Source: Brooklawnia cerclae
GTDB taxonomy: Bacteria > Actinomycetota > Actinomycetes > Propionibacteriales > Propionibacteriaceae
Direction: 5' to 3'
DNA: 64,000 nt
Assembly: GCF_011758645.1 (NCBI RefSeq)
Contig: NZ_JAAMOZ010000001.1
Location: forward strand, 2,728,001 to 2,792,000
Shown: positions 16,435-24,844 of the stretch, piece after piece
How the letters are laid out: the number at the start of each line of letters is the position of its first letter
How positions within the stretch are numbered: the stretch's first letter is position 1
Notes under the pieces: generated by a model
Seen by the model: the letters and a program-made list of their open reading frames with translations, nothing else
Told to the model about the DNA's origin: nothing
Database searches by the model: none
Made by a program: the position numbers and the translations under genes

Positions 16435-17934
16435 TCAGTCCACGTGCTCCGGCCCGTCCTTCAGGCCCCCGGACAGCGCGTACTCCTCCTCGGGCGACAG
16501 AACGAGGTTCTTGCGCCCGAACACCGCGAACAGCACCAGCGCCGCGATGTAGACCACGACGATGGTGTAGATCGCCGCCGTGTAGTCGGGGTTCAGCAGC
16601 ACGCCGATGAAGATGGCCAGCGCGATCACCCCGGCGATGACGGCCCCGGGAACCCCGAAGGGGCTCGGGTGCGGCCGCGCCGCGCCGGGGGACTTCACCC
16701 GCAGGATGACGAAGGACGTCATCTGCAGGAGGTAGGACAGCACCGCGCCCCACACCGCGATGTTGAGCACCACCGAACCGGCCGCCTCGCCGCCGTACTG
16801 CACGATGAACAGCGAGATGAAGCCGATGACGGCACCCACGGCGAGCGCGAGGTAGGGGGTCTGCCGCTCGCCGGTCAGCGAGAGGAACTTCGGGTAGTAG
16901 CCGGCGCGGGACAGGGAGTACATGTTGCGTCCGTAGGCGAACATGATGCCCTGCACGGACGCCAGCAGACCGATCAGGGCGAACGCCGACAACACGGCTG
17001 CGACGTTGCCGGGGATGATGGCCGCGAAGGCGTCCAGCAGCGGCTCGCCGGACGAGCCCGCGGCGTCCGCCCCCAGCACGGCCGGATTCAGCACCATCAC
17101 GATCACGCCGGTGACGACCAGGGTCAGCAGGCCACCCCGGCCGGCGCGCGGGATGTCACGCTCCGGGTTGTGCGCCTCCTCGGCGGCCAGCGGGAGTTCC
17201 TCGATACCCAGGAACAGCCACATCGCGAAAGGCATGGCGAAGAAGATCGGTGCCACACCGAACGGCAGGAAGGTCGAGCCACCGTCGGCCGGGGCGATGT
17301 TCCACAACGAGCCGAAGTCCGCATGCCCGCTGGCGAGGGCGAGCACCGCGAAGACCAGCAGGATGCCGACCGACAGGATCGAGACGACCACGGCGAAGCG
17401 GAAGGAGACGCTCGCCCCCGCAGTGTTGAGCGCCACGAAGACGGCGTAGAGCACCAACCACCACACCCATGCCAGGCCCTGATCGATCAGGCTGAATCCG
17501 GTGAGCTGGGCGACGATCGCGTCGGCGTACTGCGACGAGAAGAAGATGACCACCGCGGTGGTCATGACGTACTCGATTGTCTCGGCGAGCCCGGTCACGA
17601 ACCCACCCCACGGCCCCATGGCGGCCCGGGCGAACGAGTAGGCACCGCCGGTGTGCGGCATGGCCGAGGCCATCTCGGAGATCGACTCGATCATCATGAC
17701 GTACATGACGACGACGATCGCCGCGGCCACCAGGAAGCCTCCCCAGCCCGCGGTGCCGATGCCGTAGTTCCACCCCGAGAAGTCACCGGAGATCACGGCG
17801 GCGACCCCGATGCCCCACAGTCCCCAGACGCCCGCAGTGCGCTGGAGTTTGCGCTTGTCGAAGTAGTCAGCGTCCGCTCGTTGGTACGTCACCCCCGATA
17901 CGGCGAGACCTTCCTTGTCGGTGGTAGTCGACAT
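16435..17934 (-). CDS. eat: Ethanolamine permease (APC superfamily)
   Basis: A 499-residue amino acid-polyamine-organocation transporter with 12 hydrophobic segments. The first helix region GLWGIGVAAVISGDFSGWNYG, MPHTGGAYSFARAAMGPWGG and GIEELPLAAEEAHNPERDIPR closely match ethanolamine permeases of the EAT family. It would bring in the substrate of EutBC, which is encoded convergently just beyond the repeat cluster. The gene is divergent from the uracil-type permease gene. Confidence 0.88.
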   Translation of the reverse strand: MSTTTDKEGLAVSGVTYQRADADYFDKRKLQRTAGVWGLWGIGVAAVISGDFSGWNYGIGTAGWGGFLVAAAIVVVMYVMMIESISEMASAMPHTGGAYSFARAAMGPWGGFVTGLAETIEYVMTTAVVIFFSSQYADAIVAQLTGFSLIDQGLAWVWWLVLYAVFVALNTAGASVSFRFAVVVSILSVGILLVFAVLALASGHADFGSLWNIAPADGGSTFLPFGVAPIFFAMPFAMWLFLGIEELPLAAEEAHNPERDIPRAGRGGLLTLVVTGVIVMVLNPAVLGADAAGSSGEPLLDAFAAIIPGNVAAVLSAFALIGLLASVQGIMFAYGRNMYSLSRAGYYPKFLSLTGERQTPYLALAVGAVIGFISLFIVQYGGEAAGSVVLNIAVWGAVLSYLLQMTSFVILRVKSPGAARPHPSPFGVPGAVIAGVIALAIFIGVLLNPDYTAAIYTIVVVYIAALVLFAVFGRKNLVLSPEEEYALSGGLKDGPEHVD

Positions 17935-18260
17935 GCGCGTGCCTTTCTCTTGAGGACCACAGGTCCGTTGTCGAGGGCCGCGACGAGGCGAGACCGGCAG
18001 GGGGCTGGCCGACCCCGCGTCGGGGGCCCGTGGGGCACGTTAGGAGCCTCCGGAGGCGAGAAATCCCGATTTCGGCACGGTTTACATGCTCGTTACCCGA
18101 CGATCGCGATGTGTTACACGGTCTCGATCCCCTGTAACAAACACGCCGCGATCGCTGCACGACAGCAAACTTTCCCGGACGGGCAGACGCGTCCATCGCG
18201 GCACGGCGCCGGGTCGCGGACTGCGCGTCCCTCTAGACTGCCGTGCTGGAAAGGACGCGC
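17935..18260. promoter_or_regulatory. Divergent promoter region of eat and the NCS2 permease, with inverted repeat
   Basis: No gene lies here. TGTTACA (18112-18118) and its inverse TGTAACA (18133-18139) form a 7-bp inverted repeat with a 14-base spacer, and further GTTAC/TTTACA words lie at 18080-18097. These could be binding sites for a GntR- or LysR-like regulator controlling one or both permeases; no such regulator gene is adjacent. Confidence 0.4.
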
Positions 18261-19715
18261 ATGGCCATCTGGAAACTGCACAACAACGGAGTGCTCGCAC
18301 CCGGGGATGTCGTCACCCCCGACGAGCGCCTGTCCTGGGGCAAGACGATCGGGCTCGGGGCTCAGCACGTGGTGGCCATGTTCGGCGCCACGTTCGTCTT
18401 CCCGCTCCTGATGGGCCTCAACCCTCAACTCGCCGTCATGATGAGCGGCATCGCGACCCTCATCTTCCTCTTCCTAGTGCACCACAGGGTGCCCAGCTAC
18501 CTCGGGAGTTCCGCGTCCTTCGTCGGAGTGGCCACCGCCATCTATGCCCAGGGCGGGAAGCCGGACGACGTGTCGGGCGCCATGTTCTGGTGTGGCGTCG
18601 GGCTGGTCGCCGTGGGTCTGGTCATCCACTACCTCGGCTCCGGGATCATCCACAAGGTGCTCCCCCCGGTCGTCACGGGCGCCGTGGTGATGCTGATCGG
18701 CTTCAACCTGGCTCCCGTCGTGGCCCAGACCTACTGGCCCCAGGACCAGTGGATCGCGCTGATCGTCATGGTGATCGTCATCGCCTTGTCCGTGGGACTG
18801 CGCGGATTCGCCGGGCGCATCGCGATCTTCCTGTCGCTGATCATCGGCTACGTCCTCAGCTGGCTCGCCGACCTCGTCCTCGGGCCCATGACCCGGGTGG
18901 CCGCGGACGGATCGTCCACGCTGGTGTACCGCGTCGACTGGACGAAGGTGGCCCAGGCCGACTGGATCGGCCTGCCTCCGGTGACCGACCTCGCCAACTG
19001 GCAATACGGCTCGGCCGACAACGTGGTGGGTTTCCATCTTCCGCACTTCAGCGTGGGCTTCGCCCTGATCGCCATCCCCGTGGTCATCGCGCTCATCGCG
19101 GAGAACACCGGCCATGTGAAGGCGGTCGCCGAGATGACCGGCAAGAACCTCGACCCCTACATGGGGCGTGCGCTGGGTGCCGACGGGCTGACCTCGATGC
19201 TCGCCACCTTCGTCGGAGCCGGCCCGACCACCACCTACGCGGAGAACATCGGTGTCATGGCCGCCACACGCGTCTACTCGACGGCGGCCTACGCGGTCGC
19301 CTCGATCGTCGCAATCCTGTTCGGCTTCTCGCCGAAGTTCGGGGCGATCATCTCGGCCACCCCGGGAGGCGTTCTCGGCGGCATCACCGTTGTCCTCTAC
19401 GGCATGATCGGCCTGCTGGGCGCCAAGATCTGGAAGGAGAACCAGGTCGACTTCGGCAATCCGATCAACCTGGTTCCCGTCGCAGCCGGCATCATCATCG
19501 GTGTCGGCGACGTCTCGCTGCAGTTCGGCGACTCCTTCACCCTCGGCGGCATCGCCCTGGGCACCATCGTCACGATCGCCCTCTATCACGTGGCGCGCGC
19601 CCTCGCCCCTCGTGACATGGTGGCCGCGGCCGAGGGAGCGGTGCTCATCGTCGACGCCCCCGGTGCGTACACGGACGAGGCCGTCGAGCCCGCGAACCGG
19701 CCCGAGAGCGACTGA
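18261..19715 (+). CDS. uraA: NCS2-family nucleobase permease, probably uracil
   Basis: A 484-residue transporter with about 14 membrane segments. The start LSWGKTIGLGAQHVVAMFGATFVFPLLMG, the GSSASFVGV loop, VIALIAENTGH and the signature TTTYAENIGVMAATRVYS, followed by FSPKFGAIISATPGGVLGG, are characteristic of the uracil branch of NCS2 (UraA/PyrP). It imports uracil with protons. ATG 18261 has GGAAAGGA six bases upstream; the frame begins at 18243. No pyr genes are near. A bidirectional hairpin terminator follows at 19931-19975. Confidence 0.87.
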   Translation: MAIWKLHNNGVLAPGDVVTPDERLSWGKTIGLGAQHVVAMFGATFVFPLLMGLNPQLAVMMSGIATLIFLFLVHHRVPSYLGSSASFVGVATAIYAQGGKPDDVSGAMFWCGVGLVAVGLVIHYLGSGIIHKVLPPVVTGAVVMLIGFNLAPVVAQTYWPQDQWIALIVMVIVIALSVGLRGFAGRIAIFLSLIIGYVLSWLADLVLGPMTRVAADGSSTLVYRVDWTKVAQADWIGLPPVTDLANWQYGSADNVVGFHLPHFSVGFALIAIPVVIALIAENTGHVKAVAEMTGKNLDPYMGRALGADGLTSMLATFVGAGPTTTYAENIGVMAATRVYSTAAYAVASIVAILFGFSPKFGAIISATPGGVLGGITVVLYGMIGLLGAKIWKENQVDFGNPINLVPVAAGIIIGVGDVSLQFGDSFTLGGIALGTIVTIALYHVARALAPRDMVAAAEGAVLIVDAPGAYTDEAVEPANRPESD

Positions 19716-19749
19716 GTCACGCCTCTACGCGCCTGGCCGAGGCCAGATC

Positions 19750-19826
19750 GCGAGAGAATCTGACGGCGGATTCGGATTCGGGGCCTCAAACGCCCCAAAG
19801 CGGCATCGCCCGTCAGATTCTCTCGC
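19750..19826. repeat. Long hairpin with 17-bp perfect arms
   Basis: GCGAGAGAATCTGACGG (19750-19766) is perfectly inverted at 19810-19826, with a 43-base loop that itself contains a GGGGC...GCCCC hairpin. It lies behind the uracil-type permease gene and upstream of a separate terminator hairpin, so it may be an inserted palindromic element. Confidence 0.7.
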
Positions 19827-19930
19827 AGATCCATGTGAACCACGCACACACAGAGATCGCGTTCCGAGGTTCGGCCGCGACGAGACGCCGTAGCCCACGC
19901 GATTTCCTCGCTCCCGGCACCGCGGCAAGC

Positions 19931-19975
19931 AAGAGGAGGGGTTCCCGGCCTGTGTGGCCGGGAACCCCTCCTCTT
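19931..19975. terminator. Strong bidirectional hairpin terminator
   Basis: AAGAGGAGGGGTTCCCGGCC and its exact complement form a 20-bp stem around a TGTGT loop. The A-rich and T-rich outer ends give termination in both directions, between the convergent permease and SMP-30 genes. Confidence 0.85.
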
Positions 19976-19989
19976 CACCGGGGGTGTGA

Positions 19990-20892
19990 TCAGTGGATCC
20001 GCGCCCAGGTGGCATCCGTCGTTGTCGTGCGAATGCTGTAGAGCCGGTCGGTGGCACACATGAAAAGGGTGTGCCCGTCGGCTCCGCCCCAGCACAGGTT
20101 GGCCACCCGCACCGGGGTGGTGATGCGTCCCACCTCGGTGCCATCCGGGTCGTGGACGCGTACACCGTTGCCCGACGAGGCCCAGATCCGGCCCTGGTCG
20201 TCCACCCTCATGCCGTCGGGCACCTCGGAGTCGATCTCGATGAGCGACCGGCCACGTTTGGCCAGCCGGCCGTCGACCACGTCGTAGGCGCGGACGTGGC
20301 GTCCCGGCCCGTCCTCGCCACCGGACGACGACGTGTCGCACACGTAGAGCACGCTCTCGTCCGGCGAGAAGGCCAGCCCGTTCGGGGCCATCACGTCGGT
20401 GACCACGGGCCAGATGCTCCCGTCGCGCTCGTCGAAGCGGAAGACCCACCGGTCCCCGTACTCCCGGACGCCGGGATGTCCCTCGTGCGGCAGTTCGATG
20501 CCGTAGGCGGGATCGGTGAACCAGATCGTCCCGTCGGACTTCACCACCACGTCGTTCGGCGAGTTCAGGCGCACGCCGGCGAAGTGGTCGACGAGCACCT
20601 GCACCTCACCGTCGGCCGTCCGCCGCCGCTGCACCGCACGGCGTCCATGGCTGCACTCGATGATGTCCCCGGCCAGGTCGATGGTCCGTCCGTTGGTGTA
20701 GTCGACGTTGGTCGCGAACGAGGACGCCTCGCCGGTGCGCTCCGAGTACTGGATGATCCGGTCGTTGTGGATGTCGCTGAAGATGACGACCTGGCGGTCG
20801 TCCAGCCACGCGGGGCCCTCGGGCCAGTCCATGCCCCCGATGAGCAGCTTGAGCTCCGCGCCGGGCTCCAGGAAGTCACATGACGGCATCAT
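19990..20892 (-). CDS. SMP-30/gluconolactonase/LRE-like family protein
   Basis: A 300-residue six-bladed beta-propeller hydrolase. The motifs WPEGPAW with a metal-binding Glu, NSPNDVVV, WFTDPAYG, PNGLAFSPDE and the Asp of VPDGMRVDDQGRIWAS match the SMP-30 metal site. Such enzymes open sugar lactones or related cyclic esters. Its start lies inside the end of the MFS transporter gene (17-base overlap), so the transporter probably imports the substrate or its precursor, most likely a sugar acid or lactone. MPSCD at 20889 is an equally possible start. Confidence 0.85.
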   Translation of the reverse strand: MMPSCDFLEPGAELKLLIGGMDWPEGPAWLDDRQVVIFSDIHNDRIIQYSERTGEASSFATNVDYTNGRTIDLAGDIIECSHGRRAVQRRRTADGEVQVLVDHFAGVRLNSPNDVVVKSDGTIWFTDPAYGIELPHEGHPGVREYGDRWVFRFDERDGSIWPVVTDVMAPNGLAFSPDESVLYVCDTSSSGGEDGPGRHVRAYDVVDGRLAKRGRSLIEIDSEVPDGMRVDDQGRIWASSGNGVRVHDPDGTEVGRITTPVRVANLCWGGADGHTLFMCATDRLYSIRTTTTDATWARIH

Positions 20893-22237
20893 CGATCTCC
20901 GCCTCGTGCCAGACGTGGTCCTCCGGCACCGTCTCCCTGATCTTGGCCAGCGGGAGGAGCCCCAGCAAGCAGATGAAGGTCAGGACGATGTAGTGCACCG
21001 GATACCCGAAGTGGTCGATGATGGCGCCCTGCACCGGTGCCGCGATGACGCCGGACACGCCGACGGCGATGCCGATCATCAGGCCCATGGCCGTGCCGGC
21101 CGAGCGCGGCAGCGAGTCGATCAGCAGTGCGTAGACGACCGGGAACGGCGCGTTGCGCACCAAGCCCCACAGGATCAGGATCACCCACGCCGTCGTCATC
21201 GAGTTGATGCCCAGCATGGCTATCACGGCGACTGCCCAGCCGACGGTCAGGAACCTAAGAGCGAACTTCCTGCCGGTGCGGTCGGACGCCCAGCCCCAGC
21301 CGACCTGACCGATCCAGCCGGTCAGGCCGGAGGCTCCGGAGACCAGCGCCGCGTCCGTCAGCGACACACCACGCTCGGTGAGCTGGCTGGTGAGGAAGGT
21401 CGTCGCACCGGTCTCGGCCCAGAGGAACAGGAAGACCAGCATGACGCACCAGCGAGCGTTCCCGCTCTTGAGCACCTGCTTGACGGGAGCGATCAGGTTG
21501 CCGGGCGAGCGGACGCTGAGTTCGTGGGTCGGGCACGTCAGGCCGTTCGCGTCGATCCAGTCGTAGACCGTCTGCTGGTGCTTCTTGGTGCCGATGAACG
21601 CCTGGGCGATCATGATCGGCACACCGATCAGGGGAATCACCAGGAACGCCTCGCGCCAGCCGCCGACTCCGAGGACAAGGGCGATCAGGGCACCGGTGGC
21701 GAACTGGCCGAGGGGGAACCCGGTGTGGTGGACACCGACGGCGAACCCACGGTATTCGCGGGGCCACCACTCCCCGACCAGCGCCACGTTGACCGGCTCG
21801 GAGCCGCCGCGGCTGATGCCCATGGGGATGCGCAGCAGCAGGAAGGACGCGAACGCACCCGAGAATCCCCAGGTGAGCAGGCCTCCGATCGTGCCCAGCG
21901 CCATGGCGATGATCCAGGTCCACGTGCGCATGTAACCGGATCCGATGCGATCGGCGATCCATCCGAACAGCACCGCGCCGACGATGAGGCCGGCGAAGAA
22001 GACGGAGTTGATCAGGCCGGCCTGAGCGTCGTTCAGGCCGAACTCGTCCTTGATGGCCGGCAGCACGGCCGGCAGGATGCCGCCGTCGACGGCGGTCATC
22101 AGAATGGCCAAGGTGGTGACAAGGAGCGTCAGCCAGCTGATGGCATGGGCCCTGGGCAGTATCGACTGCCGGGGTGCCGATCCGCCGCCGTCGTTCACGG
22201 CGTCTGCTGGGCGTGTGGCATAGGCGTCAGTGCCCAT
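20876..22237 (-). CDS. Major facilitator superfamily transporter
   Basis: A 453-residue protein with 12 predicted helices and a long central loop. GWIADRIGSGYMR and GWASDRTGRKFALR are the two loop-2/loop-8 MFS signatures. PMGISRGGSEPVNVALVGEWWP is reminiscent of the anion:cation symporter (sugar acid) branch. It is co-encoded with the SMP-30 lactonase, supporting import of a sugar acid or lactone, though the substrate is inferred only from context. The gene is divergent from tag. Confidence 0.85.
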   Translation of the reverse strand: MGTDAYATRPADAVNDGGGSAPRQSILPRAHAISWLTLLVTTLAILMTAVDGGILPAVLPAIKDEFGLNDAQAGLINSVFFAGLIVGAVLFGWIADRIGSGYMRTWTWIIAMALGTIGGLLTWGFSGAFASFLLLRIPMGISRGGSEPVNVALVGEWWPREYRGFAVGVHHTGFPLGQFATGALIALVLGVGGWREAFLVIPLIGVPIMIAQAFIGTKKHQQTVYDWIDANGLTCPTHELSVRSPGNLIAPVKQVLKSGNARWCVMLVFLFLWAETGATTFLTSQLTERGVSLTDAALVSGASGLTGWIGQVGWGWASDRTGRKFALRFLTVGWAVAVIAMLGINSMTTAWVILILWGLVRNAPFPVVYALLIDSLPRSAGTAMGLMIGIAVGVSGVIAAPVQGAIIDHFGYPVHYIVLTFICLLGLLPLAKIRETVPEDHVWHEAEIDDAVM

Positions 22238-22590
22238 CGGATACCTCTTTCTCTCGTCCCGGCAGCGATGCCGGAGCCGTTGATTCGGCTTCAGGACGGG
22301 TGTCCTGGCGCGTACCCTATGTCCGTCTGGCTTGGGAGGTCAAGCGATCCTATACGACCTGACCAGCTGTTTTCCGTCTTGGGATCACCACCGTTCACAC
22401 CATGGGGGACGATGGCCGCCATGTCCGGCGGTATTGGCTCGAAATGGCCAGTCACCCGTCGGAGAAGAGATCATGGCCCACAGATTGGCAGCCATTTCTC
22501 ACTGCGGCGGTCGGCAACCGGAGTGGAAACCCACCACAGGCCTGTGGATAACTCGATCGACTGTCATTCGCTCCGTTGATGATGGGTGTC
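22238..22590. other. Intergenic region between the MFS transporter and tag genes
   Basis: About 350 bases without a convincing gene. It must hold two divergent promoters; TATACG near 22352 is a possible -10 for one of them. I see no strong palindrome, repeat or riboswitch. Confidence 0.4.
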
Positions 22591-23256
22591 ATGGCAGATC
22601 ACAACCCCGACCTGGTCATCGGCGAGGACGGCAGAGCGCGTCCTCGCTGGGCGACCTCCAGCCCGTTGTACATCGACTATTACGACAATGAATGGGGCCA
22701 ACCCGTCCGCGACGAGGCCGGCCTGTACGAGCGACTCACCCTCGAAGGGTTCCAGAGCGGCCTGAGCTGGGCGATCGTCCTGGCGAAGCGCCCGGCGTTC
22801 CGGGCGGCCTTCAGCGGGTTCGACCCCGATGCGGTGGCCGCCTTCGGGGACGACGACGTCGCCCGGCTGATGGCCGACGCCGGCATCATCCGCAATCGGC
22901 GCAAGATCGAGGCGGCGATCGGCAACGCGCGAGCCACGGTGCGGTTGCGGGAGCAGGGAGGGCTTCCCGCCCTGGTGTGGTCGTTCCTCCCCGAACGCAC
23001 CCCGGCACCGGAATCGCTCGCCGACCTGCGCGCCACATCGCCCGAAGCCATGGCGCTCAGCAAGGCACTGAAACGGCACGGCTTCCAGTGGGTGGGGCCC
23101 ACGACCGCCTACGCGACCATGCAGGCCATCGGCATGGTCGACGACCACCTGGTCGGCTCCTGGCGCCGCGGATCGTCCGGAGTGTTCGGCGCGGACGGAA
23201 CGCTCAACGCGGGGTGGGCGAACGTCGGTCACGCCTCGCCTCGTACATCCGCTTGA
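22591..23256 (+). CDS. tag: DNA-3-methyladenine glycosylase I (Tag family) with altered zinc site
   Basis: Base-excision repair enzyme that removes 3-methyladenine from alkylated DNA. SPLYIDYYDNEWGQP, the catalytic-pocket stretch LTLEGFQSGLSW with its Glu, DAGIIRNRRKIEAAIGNA and KALKRHGFQWVGPTTAYATMQAIGMVDDH align clearly with E. coli Tag. However, the four zinc ligands of E. coli Tag (Cys4, His17, His175, Cys179) are mostly absent: the first Cys position is Pro, His17 is Tyr, the last Cys is Ser, and only the His in DDH remains. Several tandem start codons exist (TTG 22576, ATG 22579, 22582, 22591); the choice is arbitrary. A TetR gene follows in the same direction. Confidence 0.87.
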   Translation: MADHNPDLVIGEDGRARPRWATSSPLYIDYYDNEWGQPVRDEAGLYERLTLEGFQSGLSWAIVLAKRPAFRAAFSGFDPDAVAAFGDDDVARLMADAGIIRNRRKIEAAIGNARATVRLREQGGLPALVWSFLPERTPAPESLADLRATSPEAMALSKALKRHGFQWVGPTTAYATMQAIGMVDDHLVGSWRRGSSGVFGADGTLNAGWANVGHASPRTSA

Positions 23257-23281
23257 CATGATTGAACATACGTTCAAGAAT
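23253..23281 (+). promoter_or_regulatory. Promoter with embedded palindromic operator for the TetR-ABC exporter operon
   Basis: TTGACA at 23253-23258 and a weak AAGAAT at 23276-23281 are 17 bases apart and would start transcription at about the ATG of the TetR gene (23288). The 16-base near-palindrome TTGAACATACGTTCAA (23262-23277) sits exactly between them, the usual place for an autoregulatory TetR operator. Confidence 0.6.
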
Positions 23282-23287
23282 TTATAC

Positions 23288-23932
23288 ATGAGTTCAAACC
23301 CGGCCGATCTACTGCCTCAGGCGCGCATCCGCATCGCTGCCCTGGAGTTATTCGGCCGCCAGGGATTCGACCGGACGACGATCCGCCAGGTCGCCTCGCG
23401 TGCGGGCGTCTCCCCCGGGCTCGTCATCCACCACTTCGGCAGCAAGGACGGCCTGCGCGAGGCGTGCGACACCTACGTCATGGAACTGGTCGGGCAGGAG
23501 CGGGAGTTCTTCTTCACGATCGGTGCGCCGACACCTCGGATGCGCACGTATCTCGACACCCATCCGGAGATGCTCCGGGTGTTCGACTACCTCGTCCAGG
23601 CACTGCGGGAGGGCGGCGAGGTCGCCGGTCACGTGTTCGCGAAGCTGTGCGACCTCACCGACGACCTGATGGCCCAGGCCGAGGCACTCGGATTCGCCCA
23701 CCTGCCGGACGACCGGGAGGCGACGATCGCCCTCCTGGTCTCGATGTCGGTCGGCTTCCTGCTGGTCGCCGACCAGTTCGCCGAACGGCTGGGTGCGACC
23801 AGCTTCGAGGAACCGGACGTCGTCCAGCGCTATGCCGCGGTGGCCTCCGACCTGTTCACCCACGGGGTGTTCACCGAGGAGTACCTCACCCTCCTGAAGA
23901 ACACGACTCTTCAAAGCGACCAAGGAGAATAG
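23288..23932 (+). CDS. TetR-family regulator of the downstream ABC exporter
   Basis: A 214-residue repressor. The N-terminal helix-turn-helix (QARIRIAALELFGRQGFDRTTIRQVASRAGVSPGLVIHHFGSKDGL in outline, residues 12-57) is textbook TetR, and the C-terminal helices form the ligand-sensing part. ATG 23288 is chosen because the promoter and palindromic operator immediately upstream leave no room for the longer frame from 23258. The stop is directly followed by the ATPase gene, so the three genes form a self-regulated efflux operon. Confidence 0.87.
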   Translation: MSSNPADLLPQARIRIAALELFGRQGFDRTTIRQVASRAGVSPGLVIHHFGSKDGLREACDTYVMELVGQEREFFFTIGAPTPRMRTYLDTHPEMLRVFDYLVQALREGGEVAGHVFAKLCDLTDDLMAQAEALGFAHLPDDREATIALLVSMSVGFLLVADQFAERLGATSFEEPDVVQRYAAVASDLFTHGVFTEEYLTLLKNTTLQSDQGE

Positions 23933-24844
23933 ATGAGCGAGCCAGCCATCCTCATCGGTGACCTCGTGAAGACGTTCGGCAGCGTCCGCGCGCTGGACGG
24001 CCTCGATCTGGAGGTACCGACCGGCGTCATCCACGGCTACCTCGGGCCCAACGGCGCCGGGAAGTCCACGACCATCCGGGTGCTGCTCGGGTTGTTGCGC
24101 GCCGATTCCGGCACAGCCCGTCTTCTCGGCGGCGACCCGTGGGCGCAGGCTCCCGAGTTGCACCGCCGGCTGGCATACGTGCCCGGCGACGTCAGCCTGT
24201 GGCCCAACCTCACCGGAGGTGAGGCCATCGATCTCCTCGGCCGGTCGCGAGGGGGCCTCGACAAGGCACGGCGCGCGGAGCTGATCGAGAAGTTCGACCT
24301 GGACCCCACCAAGAAGGGCCGCACGTACTCCAAGGGCAACCGGCAGAAGGTGGCGTTGATCGCCGCACTCGCCGGGGACGTCGAGTTGTTGCTGCTGGAC
24401 GAGCCGACGTCGGGCCTCGACCCCCTCATGGAGCGGGTCTTCACCGAGCACATCCGCTCGCAGCGGGCCGAGGGACTCACCGTGCTGCTGTCGAGCCACA
24501 TCCTGTCGGAGGTCGAGGAGTTGTGCGACAGCGTCTCCATCATCAAGGCCGGACGCGTGGTCGACACCGGCACGCTGGCCGACCTGAGGCACCTCCATCG
24601 CCTGGACCTGACCGCGGAACTGGACGAGGTGCCCGCCGGGCTCGATCGGCTGCCCGGCGTCCACGACCTGGTCGTCGAGGGCCGGACGATCCGCGCCCAT
24701 GTCGACGCCGATGCGCTCAACGGGCTGCTCGGCGAACTGACGCGCCACGGCGTGCGCACACTGACATCGACCCCTCCGTCGCTCGAGGAGTTGTTCCTCA
24801 GCCACTACGACGGCACGAGCGGCCGGGGGGCGGCGACCCGATGA
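23933..24844 (+). CDS. ABC exporter ATPase
   Basis: A 303-residue ATPase of the DrrA/daunorubicin-resistance type: Walker [10 protein letters not shown] near residue 39, signature [12 protein letters not shown] (an unusual Ser-Lys-Gly-Asn variant of LSGGQ), Walker [13 protein letters not shown] and switch His in [11 protein letters not shown]. The last 90 residues form the extra domain common in this group. The start follows the TetR stop directly and the stop overlaps the permease start (ATGA). It is predicted to drive efflux of a hydrophobic drug or antibiotic. Confidence 0.9.
   Translation: MSEPAILIGDLVKTFGSVRALDGLDLEVPTGVIHGYLGPNGAGKSTTIRVLLGLLRADSGTARLLGGDPWAQAPELHRRLAYVPGDVSLWPNLTGGEAIDLLGRSRGGLDKARRAELIEKFDLDPTKKGRTYSKGNRQKVALIAALAGDVELLLLDEPTSGLDPLMERVFTEHIRSQRAEGLTVLLSSHILSEVEELCDSVSIIKAGRVVDTGTLADLRHLHRLDLTAELDEVPAGLDRLPGVHDLVVEGRTIRAHVDADALNGLLGELTRHGVRTLTSTPPSLEELFLSHYDGTSGRGAATR

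Noticed and set aside
16444-18411. A 655-codon plus-strand frame opposite the ethanolamine permease gene
   Set aside because: Pure antisense shadow, His/Asp/Gln-rich, with no domain; the minus-strand frame is a full-length APC transporter.
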